Source of the DNA: Heliobacterium chlorum
GTDB taxonomy: Bacteria > Bacillota > Desulfitobacteriia > Heliobacteriales > Heliobacteriaceae
DNA: 64,000 nt
Assembly (NCBI RefSeq): GCF_014502795.1
Contig: NZ_JACVHF010000007.1
Location: 1 to 64,000 of the forward strand
Reading direction: 5' to 3'
Positions 9,098 to 17,970 of the stretch are shown here, piece by piece. The notes below the pieces were generated by a model. It did not search any database. It was not told the origin of the DNA and saw only the letters and a list, made by a program, of their open reading frames with translations. Positions within the stretch are counted from its first letter, which is position 1; the number at the start of each line of letters is the position of its first letter. The position numbers and the translations under genes were made by a program.

Positions 9098-10654
9098 TTA
9101 CTCGGTAATCGCCGGCGGGCCGCCTTTGCTGCCGGTTTTCTTCAGCAAAAATGCCAGCGGGAGCACGAGAACGACCGAGAGGGAAAAAGCCATAAACACA
9201 TCTGCCGTAGCCCATGTATTAGTGTGCAATTGAAGTTGGTTATACATCAAGGTCAACATGGTCGGCTGGGCTGCTGACGTGTCCCCTGTGGCCGCGAGAA
9301 TACCCGTCGCCGACTGCTGCATGACTTGCCAACTCGGCGAAAAGAGGTCGAGTCCTTCGACCATGCGGTGTAGGTGAAAGACCTGCCGGTTTTCTAAAAG
9401 CGATGTAGTCATGGCAATGCCGAAGGACCCAGCTACCGCCCGGACCAAGTTGTTTAAGGTCGATGCAGCTCCTGACTTCATCAGGGGCACGGCGCCGATG
9501 GCGGCCGTATTTACCGGCATAAAGGTCAAGCCGAGCCCCATCCCCCGAAGAATCAACCATACGTTAAAAACGGATTGGGGTGTATCGACGGTGATCATAT
9601 GCATCAAATACGTCGAGATCCCGATCAAGGGAATCCCCACCAACGCCATGGGACGGGCTCCAAGTTTATCGTAGAGCTTCCCGGCAATGGGCATCATCAA
9701 GCCCATCGCTACGGCCTGGGGCATAAGAATCACCCCCGTCTGCATCGCCGAATATCCCCGGATGTTTTGCAGGTAGATGGGCCAGAGCAAAATTCCGCCC
9801 ATGAGAAGAATGGTCAAACAACTGGAGATGACCACGCCGTATGTAAACTGGGCCACTTTGAACAGACGTAGATCCAGCATGGGCTGCGGGTGATTGAGTT
9901 CCACCACAATCAACAGCGCCAGCAAAGCCGTGGCCGTTACAAACAGCATAACAATGGAATAACTCGTCCATCCCCAGTCCTGCCCTTTATCTAAGGCGAG
10001 CAAATAGAGAAAAGCGCTGCTCGAAGATAGTAAGAGCTCCCAAAAATCAAAGTGGGAAGACGGGTTTTTCTCCGTTTCCGGAAGAAGGGTCTGGCACAGG
10101 ACAAATCCCAACACTCCCAGGGGGACGTTGATCATGAACAACCAGCGCCAGCTATAGTCTTCCACGATGAAACCGCCGAGAGTGGGACCAATGGAAGGAG
10201 CCACCGCGATGGATAATCCGAAGAGTCCCATCGCCATGCCCATTTTTTCTTTGGGGATGAAGCGGAACATCAGCGCCATACTGGCCGGTTGAATCAGTCC
10301 GCCGCCCAATGCTTGAATCACCCGAAAGACGATCAAGCTTTCATTGTTCCAAGCGAGACCGCAAAGCAGGGAGCCGAGCGTAAAGGAGGCTAGGCAATAG
10401 GCATAGAGCGTTCGGTAGCCAAAGTTATCGCCCAGGTAGGACATGATCGGGATGACTGCACCCGATACCAGCATGTATGCCGTCAAAATCCACTGAATTT
10501 CTTTTGTATCCACGCTAAACAAGACCATCAGTTTGGGCAGCGCCACATTCAGAATGGATGTATCCAGGACCGCCATGAAGGTGCCGATGACCACAACCAT
10601 CGTAACCACCAGCACACCGGGGTGTCCGTTTTCACGAGAAGCCATGGCCATCAC
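9098..10654 (-). CDS. DHA2-family MFS drug exporter (EmrB/QacA type, 14 TM)
   Basis: This proton-driven exporter has 518 residues and about 14 hydrophobic helices. The DHA2 signatures are visible: FMAVLDTSILNVALP in helix 1, a WILTAYMLV segment, motif A-like GDNFGYR, and PSIGPTLGGFIVEDYSWRW (motif C). It is the last gene of a four-gene unit with three membrane-fusion-like proteins under a TetR gene, and overlaps the preceding gene by 4 bases. The substrate is unknown. Confidence 0.9.
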   Translation of the reverse strand: MMAMASRENGHPGVLVVTMVVVIGTFMAVLDTSILNVALPKLMVLFSVDTKEIQWILTAYMLVSGAVIPIMSYLGDNFGYRTLYAYCLASFTLGSLLCGLAWNNESLIVFRVIQALGGGLIQPASMALMFRFIPKEKMGMAMGLFGLSIAVAPSIGPTLGGFIVEDYSWRWLFMINVPLGVLGFVLCQTLLPETEKNPSSHFDFWELLLSSSSAFLYLLALDKGQDWGWTSYSIVMLFVTATALLALLIVVELNHPQPMLDLRLFKVAQFTYGVVISSCLTILLMGGILLWPIYLQNIRGYSAMQTGVILMPQAVAMGLMMPIAGKLYDKLGARPMALVGIPLIGISTYLMHMITVDTPQSVFNVWLILRGMGLGLTFMPVNTAAIGAVPLMKSGAASTLNNLVRAVAGSFGIAMTTSLLENRQVFHLHRMVEGLDLFSPSWQVMQQSATGILAATGDTSAAQPTMLTLMYNQLQLHTNTWATADVFMAFSLSVVLVLPLAFLLKKTGSKGGPPAITE

Positions 10655-11307
10655 TCCTTCACCTTAATTTTTACAGCGGCGCTCGTACCCGGAATCAAGG
10701 GGGCATCGGGCACTTGAATCTTCACGGTCACTAATTGGTCTTCTTTCGGTTGTTGACGGGCTGGCGTCAATGAGATCATCGGCCAAGTGATCATCTCTGT
10801 ATTTCGCTTAAGGTCGGAAATCATCCCGGAATAGGTTTTTCCACCAGCTCCATCCAATTGAACTTCAACGGTCTGACCTACTTTAATTCGGTTCGATTCC
10901 TCTTCCTTAAACCGCGCTTCCACATAGGCCGCCTTCAAGTCAGCTACAGCGGCCAGTGGTTGCCCAGCCGTCATGGCTTCACCATCCCGCGCGTCGAGCC
11001 GAAGGATTTGACCACTTATCGGGGCAGCGACAGGTACTCGGTTTATGGGCTGGCTCGGCGCTGGACTTCCTTCCATAATGGCCACAACTTCGTCCTTAGC
11101 CAATGTATCCTTTTCCTGAACCTTTAGATCCGTGATTCGTCCGCCGATGGGCGCCCGGATCACCGTCAAGTCGACTCCGACTTTCGCGTCGTCTGTCTGC
11201 ACATAAAAGGTATGTTGATAGCCGTAATAGGCCGAAATCAGTCCCACCGCCACGAGATAACTGCCGATGATGAGGATAATGAGCTTTTTAGCCTGCACCT
11301 CTATCAT
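10651..11307 (-). CDS. short HlyD/EmrA-type membrane fusion protein, no helical hairpin
   Basis: The 218-residue protein has an N-terminal signal anchor (about 8-26), YVQTDDAKVGVD (EmrA-like first beta strands), two lipoyl half motifs and a C-terminal beta-barrel segment. Only a short linker separates the lipoyl halves, so the long coiled-coil hairpin that touches an outer-membrane channel is absent. It overlaps both neighbours by 4 bases and probably partners the DHA2 pump. Confidence 0.82.
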   Translation of the reverse strand: MIEVQAKKLIILIIGSYLVAVGLISAYYGYQHTFYVQTDDAKVGVDLTVIRAPIGGRITDLKVQEKDTLAKDEVVAIMEGSPAPSQPINRVPVAAPISGQILRLDARDGEAMTAGQPLAAVADLKAAYVEARFKEEESNRIKVGQTVEVQLDGAGGKTYSGMISDLKRNTEMITWPMISLTPARQQPKEDQLVTVKIQVPDAPLIPGTSAAVKIKVKE

Positions 11308-11957
11308 CCCCCCGTGGAAATCTTGGCGATGACGTTCATCCCGGGAAGTATACGCAGCCCCTTATCGTCAAGAATTTTTATTTTGACGGGGATCCGTTGA
11401 GTCACTTTGATGTAGTTCCCTGAAACGTTGCTGCTCGGTAGAAGCGAAAAGACACTATCGGCCGCAAAACCTACCTCTTCCACGACCCCTTTGAGTTCCT
11501 GACCGGGAAAGGCATCGACGGTAAGGGTGACCGGCTCTCCCACCGCTAACCGGTTTATTTTCGTCTCTTCAATCCGGGCGGAGACGTATAAATTTTGGAA
11601 ATCAGCCAGCAAAAAGAGGCGTTGACCCGGCGAGACCAACTCGCCGTCGTTGACCGACTTTTTCATCACCAGACCCGTTCCGGGAGCCCGGACTAAGGCG
11701 GAGTCGCGGTTTTGAAGCGTAGTGTTTTTCTCTTCCAGCCGGACCATCGTCTCGCCAGCCTGGACCATATCGCCCTCTTTGGCCCGAATTTCCGTGATCC
11801 GACCGGCGATCTCCGGCCCTACTTTCAGCATATCCGCGTCCACCCGAGCATCATCGGTCGTCACATAACGGATGGAATCAACATAGCTGTAACCGGCATA
11901 TCCGATGGCAGATAGAACTAGAGCGGCACCGACGACGGTGGCAATTTTTTTCTTCAC
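11304..11957 (-). CDS. second short HlyD/EmrA-type membrane fusion protein
   Basis: The 217-residue protein has an N-terminal anchor (about 5-25) followed by YVTTDDARVDADML and lipoyl halves around EGDMVQAGETMVRLEE and VRAPGTGLVMKK. It is a diverged paralogue of the next gene downstream. As in that protein, fewer than 15 residues separate the lipoyl halves. It overlaps its neighbours by 4 bases at each end, so the whole unit is translationally coupled. Confidence 0.82.
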   Translation of the reverse strand: MKKKIATVVGAALVLSAIGYAGYSYVDSIRYVTTDDARVDADMLKVGPEIAGRITEIRAKEGDMVQAGETMVRLEEKNTTLQNRDSALVRAPGTGLVMKKSVNDGELVSPGQRLFLLADFQNLYVSARIEETKINRLAVGEPVTLTVDAFPGQELKGVVEEVGFAADSVFSLLPSSNVSGNYIKVTQRIPVKIKILDDKGLRILPGMNVIAKISTGG

Positions 11958-13222
11958 TTCGCCGCTCCCCTTTCTGCGATCACCTGGATCTTGTCGCCGT
12001 CTTTCAATTCGTTTTGTCCCACGGTAATAATCTTGTCACCAGCGTTGAGTCCGCCAAGGATTTCAATGTTACTGCCGTCGGACCGGCCAAGTGTCACGGA
12101 ACGGCTGCTTACGGTAGACCCATCGGTGACCATGATGACGCGATCACTGCCCCGCTTTACAAGAGCGTCTTTAGGGACAACGATCCGTTGACTCGTCCCC
12201 GCTTCGGGAAGGGTCACTTCAGCATACATACCTGATTTCCACAGACCCGATTGAGGCAGGCTCAATTTGACGGGATACTCTTTGCTGGCGCTGTTGGCGA
12301 TAGGGCTGATCGCGACCACTTTGGCCTCAACAATTTCTGACGAAACTTGCTCGATGCGCACCTTCATCGTTTGGCCCACTTGGATCTGCTTAATATATTC
12401 TTCGGGAACACTCGCTTCAACGACGGGATCGCTGCTGACGATCGTCAGCAGAACGTTCGGTGCCGGCGCTGTAGAAGCCATTTCGCCTTCATGGACTGGT
12501 TTGGAAGCGATTCTTCCGCTGACAGGCGCCGGGATCACTGTCGCTTCTAAGTTCAACCGGGCCATATCGACGAGGGCACTCATCTGTTGCACCGTCGCCC
12601 GCAAGTTTTCCAGTGTTTCGGCAGTGGCGCCTTCGTTCATCAGGCTCTGCTGCTGGATGAGTTGATCATAAGTGCTTTGGGCTTGCGTATAGGCCAATTG
12701 GGCTGACTCAAGTTGCGTTTTCGGAGTTGCGCCAGCATCAAACAGGGACTGGGACCGCTCTAAGGTTTTCTTGGCATTATCTAAGGCTGCCGCAGCCGCT
12801 TCGATCCGTTCTTGCAACTGCTGCCGGTCTTGAGCGCGCGCACCCTTTTCCGTGTCCGCCAAGCGGGCTTGGGCGCCTTTTAAGTTGGCTTCCGCTTGGG
12901 CCAGGGAAGCCCGAAAATCACGGTCATCAAGATAGATCAGCGGTTGGCCCGCTTGGACTTCCTGTCCCACATCACAGGCAACCTTGACGATTCGAGCGTT
13001 GAGTTTACTCATGATGGCCGATTCGGTATCCCCCATGACACGACCAGCTACCACACGGGCTTTATTGAGTCCTTGGTCGCCCACGGTCTCTACGACCACT
13101 TTATGTACATCCGAGGAAGGGGCCGTGCCACCGCTACAGCCGGTTAACGCTATCGTGGTGGTGAGGATACATCCCACCGTAATAGCCTTGATGCGATTTC
13201 GATTGAATTGTTGCTCAGGCAT
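11954..13222 (-). CDS. RND-type HlyD-family adaptor lipoprotein (long coiled-coil hairpin)
   Basis: The 422-residue membrane fusion protein has a lipobox LTGC after a signal segment. The lipoyl domain is split by a long helical hairpin rich in Ala, Gln and Glu (about 95-220). A beta-barrel and a membrane-proximal domain ending in GLNAGDKIITVGQNEL follow. This is the AcrA/MacA layout, yet no RND pump or outer-membrane channel is nearby. Start ATG at 13222 follows GGAGGACATTC; it overlaps the end of the TetR gene by 8 bases. Confidence 0.88.
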   Translation of the reverse strand: MPEQQFNRNRIKAITVGCILTTTIALTGCSGGTAPSSDVHKVVVETVGDQGLNKARVVAGRVMGDTESAIMSKLNARIVKVACDVGQEVQAGQPLIYLDDRDFRASLAQAEANLKGAQARLADTEKGARAQDRQQLQERIEAAAAALDNAKKTLERSQSLFDAGATPKTQLESAQLAYTQAQSTYDQLIQQQSLMNEGATAETLENLRATVQQMSALVDMARLNLEATVIPAPVSGRIASKPVHEGEMASTAPAPNVLLTIVSSDPVVEASVPEEYIKQIQVGQTMKVRIEQVSSEIVEAKVVAISPIANSASKEYPVKLSLPQSGLWKSGMYAEVTLPEAGTSQRIVVPKDALVKRGSDRVIMVTDGSTVSSRSVTLGRSDGSNIEILGGLNAGDKIITVGQNELKDGDKIQVIAERGAAK

Positions 13223-13820
13223 GAATGTCCTCCTGTCTCCAGCCATTTAAAATTAATCTTATACTTTGGTGAATGAACTCATCGTTAATTTCGGGCAGAT
13301 GTTGCATGTGCAGCCGCTCTTTGTGCAAAAAGGCATTGAAAAAGTGACCGAAAAACATTTGTACAGCAATCCCCGTGTGAATCGGCGCCAGTTGCCCCGC
13401 AGCGATTTTCCCGTCCAAATAAGATTTCATCAGTTCTGAGTTCCGTCGACTCACGTCCGAAAAAAGACTCCCAATCTCCGTGTTATGTAAGCTTTCAGCG
13501 GCGAGAATGGAAAACAGGTTTATCCGTTCCCGTAATACACTGACAAATCTCACTGCCACCTGGAACAGCCCTTCTTCAATAGGAAGATCTTCGATTTCAT
13601 CAACGAGCTTTTCGAGAACGGCTGCAAAGGTGCGTTCTTGCAGGGCTTCGCGAAACAGTTCTTCTTTGTTCTCGAAATAATGATAAATCGAACCGACGGT
13701 GACACCGCATTTTTCGGCGATCCGTTTGATCGTTGCGCCATCATATCCCCGCTGGCAGGCGATCTCCATAGCTGCCGCTTTAAACATATCCCGTCGATCT
13801 GTGTTCGGACGGTCTGACAA
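13215..13820 (-). CDS. TetR/AcrR-family transcriptional repressor
   Basis: The 201-residue regulator has a typical N-terminal helix-turn-helix (IKRIAEKCGVTVGSIYHYFENKEELF, about 30-57) and a variable ligand-binding C-terminal half. It is the first gene of the export operon and overlaps the adaptor gene, so it should be autoregulated. A perfect 14-base palindrome at 13840-13853 lies just ahead of its start and is the likely operator. Confidence 0.9.
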   Translation of the reverse strand: MSDRPNTDRRDMFKAAAMEIACQRGYDGATIKRIAEKCGVTVGSIYHYFENKEELFREALQERTFAAVLEKLVDEIEDLPIEEGLFQVAVRFVSVLRERINLFSILAAESLHNTEIGSLFSDVSRRNSELMKSYLDGKIAAGQLAPIHTGIAVQMFFGHFFNAFLHKERLHMQHLPEINDEFIHQSIRLILNGWRQEDIHA

Positions 13821-13839
13821 AACTTTTTACCCCTTCCTA

Positions 13840-13853
13840 AATGAACGTTCATT
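13840..13853. promoter_or_regulatory. probable TetR operator palindrome
   Basis: AATGAACGTTCATT is a perfect 14-bp palindrome 20 bases upstream of the TetR start. It lies downstream of the -10 of the predicted promoter (13865-13893). It resembles the TGAAC...GTTCA sites known for many AcrR-like repressors. Confidence 0.7.
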
Positions 13854-13864
13854 CAACAGACTTC

Positions 13865-13893
13865 ATTTTTCCACGAATAAAAGGGCCTGTCAA
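13865..13893 (-). promoter_or_regulatory. predicted promoter of the TetR-export operon
   Basis: Reverse strand: perfect -35 TTGACA (13888-13893), 17-base spacer, weak -10 AAAAAT (13865-13870). The operator lies at the expected transcription start. Confidence 0.5.
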
Positions 13894-13900
13894 TAATAAA

Positions 13901-13926
13901 AAATCCACTGATTATTCAATCAGTGG
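13901..13926 (-). terminator. terminator of the DUF362 gene
   Basis: Reverse strand: CCACTGATTGAATAATCAGTGG, with the stop codon inside the stem, followed by ATTTTTTATT. The gene's last codons form the left arm. Confidence 0.85.
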
Positions 13927-15098
13927 AAAGAATCGAAGAGAAATCGCCCAATTCCGGACCGGCGTACCTCAACAGCCCGTTCTGGGCACATCTCCTGGCA
14001 ACAAAGGCAGCCGATGCACTTTTCCTTATCCAGTTGAGGAATACCTTCCATTGTTAACGCGTCTGCGGGACAACTCTGTAAACAGATGCGGCAACGAACA
14101 CACTTCTGTGGAAGAAAGGCGGGCAGCGGCCGCAAGGACCGGGAGATGGGCCGGGCCAGAAAAGCCGGCAGGTAGTTTTCGACGAAATTCACCCGGCGAT
14201 GAACGGCAGGTCGAAAGGGGACCGGTCTGATTTCCTTTCCGTCGTCTACCAGTCGAAAGGGGCCGACTAACCCACGGGCCTGAGCGACGCGGTCCATCTC
14301 GATATCGTCGATCCGTATGAGCGATAGCACATAGTTGTCTAAGGTGAAGGGACAGCGAGAGGCTAATAGATAACCAAAGGCTTTCGGTTCCCCCGCCGTT
14401 GGCCCGTCTCCTTCCATGCCGATGATCCCATCCATGATCGTCAGCACCGGCCGAAGAGCGAGATTGAGTTCCACCAGCAATTGTCCAAAAGGTTTTCGCT
14501 CCTGCACCCGAAAATGGTATTCGGCCTTTCGCATCCCCGGAATCGCACCGTAGAGGTTTTTAACGGCCCCGGTATAGCCTGTTTGGGCATGGGTCTTCAC
14601 CTTCGGCAAGTTGATGATCGCGTCGGCTTCGTGGATCACCTTTAGCAGCGCTACTTTCCGGATCGGGCTCTGCTCGGTCAGCGCGACTTCCACTTCCGTC
14701 GTATCATGGCAAAGCTCAATGCCCAGCCGCTCAGCCACGGCAGTCATGCCTGTCTTTTTATAGACCATCCGTAGTCCCGCCGCATTAGCCGAGGGGCCGC
14801 CAGGGCTGTCGACGACAAAAGGGACGGCCCCCATGTTCATAACCGCCTTGGCGACAGACTCGACCAGTGCCGGGTGGGTCGTAACGGCCGCCGCCGGATC
14901 TTTTCCCATGACGAGATTCGGCTTTAGGGCCACCCGCATGCCGGGGCGAATGCAGCTTTCCAAGCCACCTACCCGTTCCAAAATTCGACTTACAGCCGCG
15001 TCCACTTTTTCTTGACGGTAGTCATCACAAGCGGTTATGGCCACTTCTTTGATCTTTTCTGCCAATTCCGTCACCTCATATCCATCTACTAGTATCAT
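13920..15098 (-). CDS. DUF362 protein with C-terminal 2x[4Fe-4S] ferredoxin
   Basis: The 392-residue protein has an N-terminal DUF362 domain (LKPNLV near 60; INLPKVKTHAQTGYTGAVKN near 190) and a ferredoxin end with CVRCRICLQSCP and CIGCLCCQEMCP. Family members are common in anaerobes and their reaction is unknown. The start is uncertain: the ATG at 15098 lacks a good ribosome site and a GTG about 10 codons later is possible. It stands alone with its own terminator. Confidence 0.85.
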   Translation of the reverse strand: MILVDGYEVTELAEKIKEVAITACDDYRQEKVDAAVSRILERVGGLESCIRPGMRVALKPNLVMGKDPAAAVTTHPALVESVAKAVMNMGAVPFVVDSPGGPSANAAGLRMVYKKTGMTAVAERLGIELCHDTTEVEVALTEQSPIRKVALLKVIHEADAIINLPKVKTHAQTGYTGAVKNLYGAIPGMRKAEYHFRVQERKPFGQLLVELNLALRPVLTIMDGIIGMEGDGPTAGEPKAFGYLLASRCPFTLDNYVLSLIRIDDIEMDRVAQARGLVGPFRLVDDGKEIRPVPFRPAVHRRVNFVENYLPAFLARPISRSLRPLPAFLPQKCVRCRICLQSCPADALTMEGIPQLDKEKCIGCLCCQEMCPERAVEVRRSGIGRFLFDSFH

Positions 15099-15205
15099 AC
15101 CAGATGGTTTGATTTAGACGGGCATAGAGTTTTCTTGCCGGTTGAATAGCACTGTGCCGGGTGGACGGAGTGTGGTCACTTCGTAAAGCCTTGCTCTATC
15201 CAGCG

Positions 15206-15865
15206 TTACTCCGAGGGGGATTTCGTTTTTGTCTCACGAGTCAGGAAATAGAGGGCAGCGGCCGTAATCACGGAGACGCCTGCCAGTAAACCATACAACA
15301 TCGTCTGGTCATGGACGGACGCGATGATACCGGCATAGCCAAAGAGGATGAATATCCCTGCCGAGATGTATTTGACGATCCGCTCCGGGATTTTTTTCCC
15401 CAAGACGACACCAACAAAGATGCCAATGATATTGGAAATCATCATCCCTGTCGTCGTCCCCATCCACACGGGAATCAGGTTATGATACTTGGCAGCCAGA
15501 GCGATGCTGGCTAACTGGGTCTTGTCGCCCATCTCGGCCATAAAAAAGGCGATGGTCACGGTCATAAAGGGACCGAAGTACTGTTTCTTATCTTCCCCTT
15601 CCAACTCATCGCCCCGGACGGTCCAAAGACCGAAAAAGATGAACGATATGGCCGCCACCAGTTGTATCGTCTCCATGGGAATAAAGGCGGTGAGATAATC
15701 GCCCAGCGCGACCGCCAACAAGTGATTGAGCAACGTCGCCACCAGCACCCCGGCTAGAACAGTCATCGCCTTATAGCGGGTGGCGAAAGCCATCCCCAGC
15801 AGTTGGGTCTTATCGCCCATCTCCGCCAAGACGACTAGGATCGCCGACGACCAAAAAGCTTCCAT
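15206..15865 (-). CDS. GDT1/TMEM165 (UPF0016) family manganese exporter
   Basis: The 219-residue membrane protein has six helices in two inverted repeats. Each repeat carries the family signature EMGDKTQL (near 15 and near 110), which binds the transported cation. Bacterial members (MneA and relatives) export Mn2+. A Mn-sensing yybP-ykoY riboswitch directly upstream supports this role. AAAGGAGGAATTGTA precedes the ATG. It may be cotranscribed with trmB through the riboswitch. Confidence 0.9.
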   Translation of the reverse strand: MEAFWSSAILVVLAEMGDKTQLLGMAFATRYKAMTVLAGVLVATLLNHLLAVALGDYLTAFIPMETIQLVAAISFIFFGLWTVRGDELEGEDKKQYFGPFMTVTIAFFMAEMGDKTQLASIALAAKYHNLIPVWMGTTTGMMISNIIGIFVGVVLGKKIPERIVKYISAGIFILFGYAGIIASVHDQTMLYGLLAGVSVITAAALYFLTRETKTKSPSE

Positions 15866-15930
15866 TACAATTCCTCCTTTGCCGTATTTCGTGCCAATTC
15901 AAAGGGATTTTCCGGTACATCGGCAGGAAG

Positions 15931-16058
15931 AAAAATAAAAAGACCTTGGACACGCCAAAAAAACGTGTCCAAGGTCTCGTTTAGCTAGATCTCCAGCCGG
16001 TAAAGCCAGGCGCAATGCCAGTTTGTTGACCTTACCCGAAAAACTACTCCCCTTGAGC
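15931..16058 (-). promoter_or_regulatory. yybP-ykoY manganese riboswitch ahead of the GDT1 exporter
   Basis: Reverse strand: the conserved 5' element CAAGGGGAGTAG (16044-16055), the internal GGTCAACA, and the 3' element GAGACCTTGG (15969-15978). CAAGG and CCTTG pair as P1. The 3' strand is also the distal arm of a strong terminator hairpin (15941-15977) with a T-rich tail. Mn binding should therefore prevent termination and switch the exporter on. The 5' element overlaps the trmB stop codon. Confidence 0.9.
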
Positions 16059-16787
16059 AAGTATATCGTACTGATTTTCGGAAGGCTTGTCAACCTGTTC
16101 TCGGGGAAGTACAGCAATACATCGATGGATGGGCTGGCCTTTCTGGGAAAAACGATGTTCATACTCGGTCATCACCCGGGCAGATAGATCGTAGGAAGAC
16201 CAGTTCGGGTCCTTATGCAGATCAAAAGTGACCGCTTCGAGGGAAAAACCGTTCGCTTTAAATTCCTCTAGAGAAAAGTCAAAGAGATCCCGGTTATCGG
16301 TTTTAAAGTGAATCTTGCCGCCTGGTTTCAAGTACTGGCGATAGCGGTCTAAAAATCTACGATGGGTCAAGCGCCGCTTGGCGTGGCGATCTTTCGGCCA
16401 GGGATCGGAGAAATTAAGATAGATCGCATCCACTTCTCCATGGGCGAAGATATCTGTCGTCGTTTCGATATCGATCCAGAGAAAGGCCAAGTTAGGCGCC
16501 TGCCACTTTTCCGCCCTTTCGATCGCAGTCAGCAGAACTTCTTCCCGCAGTTCCGCTCCAATCCAAAAATGCTGTGGCTGTTCCTGGGCCATCTGATTGA
16601 TGAACCGGCCGCGGCCCACACCGAGCTCAAGATGGATTTCTTTTCGCTCCGCCGGGGTTGGGGTGATTTCCAGCCGACTGGCGATATACTCCTGCCAGCA
16701 CCCTTGCCACTGCTGGGCTTCTTCTGCTAACCAAGGCGCATATTGGCGGATTCTCTCTCTCGTGCCTGGAATTCGTCGTAAACGCAT
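16044..16787 (-). CDS. trmB: tRNA (guanine-N7-)-methyltransferase TrmB
   Basis: TrmB makes m7G46 in the tRNA variable loop using SAM. The 247 residues include the SAM site HLELGVGRGRFI (about 52-63), IGAELREE, the family signature LNFSDPWPKDRHAKRRL (about 124-140) and FKTDN. The last codons (Gln-Gly-Glu-stop) lie inside the conserved start of the downstream Mn riboswitch. It lies 30 bases after the pseudouridine synthase gene, probably in one operon. Confidence 0.95.
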   Translation of the reverse strand: MRLRRIPGTRERIRQYAPWLAEEAQQWQGCWQEYIASRLEITPTPAERKEIHLELGVGRGRFINQMAQEQPQHFWIGAELREEVLLTAIERAEKWQAPNLAFLWIDIETTTDIFAHGEVDAIYLNFSDPWPKDRHAKRRLTHRRFLDRYRQYLKPGGKIHFKTDNRDLFDFSLEEFKANGFSLEAVTFDLHKDPNWSSYDLSARVMTEYEHRFSQKGQPIHRCIAVLPREQVDKPSENQYDILAQGE

Positions 16788-16817
16788 GTGAAACCTCGTT
16801 TTCTCATTGTCTCTGTG

Positions 16818-17720
16818 TTACTTCTTCGCTTCGAGTAATCGCCGCATATCCTCAGGCAATTCTGCCGTCACCTTGACGTCCTCGCCGGTGCGCGGCTGCT
16901 GAAAGCTGACCCAGGCCGAATGCAGGGCTTGCCGTTCGATAAGCGAAGAATGACCGCCATACATACGATCGCCGACGAGCGGGATACCTAAATGGCTGAA
17001 ATGGACCCGGATCTGATGGGTCCGCCCTGTCTCCAACTGCACTTCTACTAGGCAAAAGCGATTCGGCAGTATTTGCCGGACCCGGTAGTGGGTAACCGCC
17101 TCTTCCCCATCGTCGCAAACCATCCGCCGCATGGGATGGTTTGGATCCCGGCCGATGGGAGCCCGGATGATCCCTACCGCTTCTTCCGGCTCATCGACTA
17201 AGATGGCCTGGTATCCACGCTGCAGCGTATCCTTTCTCAGTTGCCGATCCATGGCCTGATGAGCAAAGGCGCTCTTTGCAAATACAACAACCCCGGTCGT
17301 ATCCTTGTCTAACCGATGTAAAGGTCGAACTCGGGCTTTTAGTCCCTGCTGTTCGAAATAATGGGCAACGCCATGGGCCAGCGTAGGCCGGAAACGAGCC
17401 TTCTGTTCTGGTGGATGGACCTCGATACCGGGTGGTTTGTCTAATACGAGCACATCATCATCCTCGTAAAGGATGACAAGATCCATCTCCACAGGAGCTA
17501 AGTTGCTCTCTTCCTCCTGATGGACACAGACCCGCAACAGATCTCCCGTCTTGACCCGCCGATCGAGGTGAGCTTTTTTTTCGTTCAAGGTAAATCCGTT
17601 GGATCGAGTGAGCACCTGCACGCGCCGCCGGGAAAAACCCAAAGTATGTTTTATGATGCTCTCAATCCGCCGCCCGTCCTCTTCCTCTGTCACTCGATGG
17701 GTTAGCCATTCCTTCGACAC
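16818..17720 (-). CDS. RluA-family pseudouridine synthase
   Basis: This enzyme isomerises uridine to pseudouridine in rRNA or tRNA. The 300 residues have an N-terminal S4-like RNA-binding region (SRRRVQVLTRSNGFTLN) and the catalytic motif HRLDKDTTG (about 134-142) with the nucleophilic Asp. The LETGRTHQIRVHFSHLG motif follows. Resembles RluD/YjbO-type enzymes; the target cannot be fixed from sequence. The start is GTG, within GATGTGTCG. Confidence 0.9.
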   Translation of the reverse strand: MSKEWLTHRVTEEEDGRRIESIIKHTLGFSRRRVQVLTRSNGFTLNEKKAHLDRRVKTGDLLRVCVHQEEESNLAPVEMDLVILYEDDDVLVLDKPPGIEVHPPEQKARFRPTLAHGVAHYFEQQGLKARVRPLHRLDKDTTGVVVFAKSAFAHQAMDRQLRKDTLQRGYQAILVDEPEEAVGIIRAPIGRDPNHPMRRMVCDDGEEAVTHYRVRQILPNRFCLVEVQLETGRTHQIRVHFSHLGIPLVGDRMYGGHSSLIERQALHSAWVSFQQPRTGEDVKVTAELPEDMRRLLEAKK

Positions 17721-17835
17721 ATCTTCGACCCTTTCCTATGTGCTACCTTCGGTCCCTGGTTAGTATCCTCCGACTATATCGCGCATTATTTTATCATAAA
17801 GTCAAATGGCGTAACAAAAAAAATGGTGTAGAAAA

Positions 17836-17862
17836 AGCCCAGGCCAAATCGTCGCCTGGGCT
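17836..17862 (-). terminator. distal terminator downstream of the YjfB-like gene
   Basis: Reverse strand: AGCCCAGGC / GCCTGGGCT hairpin followed by TTTTT. It follows another hairpin at 17914-17942. Confidence 0.75.
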
Positions 17863-17913
17863 CGCGTTACTTATCGGGAAGAATCGCCGACAAAAGTAAC
17901 TGCGGAAAAAAGT

Positions 17914-17942
17914 AAAGCTCTTCCCTATGACGGAAAGAGCTT
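17914..17942 (-). terminator. proximal terminator of the YjfB-like gene
   Basis: Reverse strand: AAGCTCTTTCC / GGAAGAGCTTT hairpin followed by ACTTTTTT, about 30 bases after the stop. Confidence 0.75.
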
Positions 17943-17970
17943 AATCATACCTGCTGCCAGACCAGTTAGA

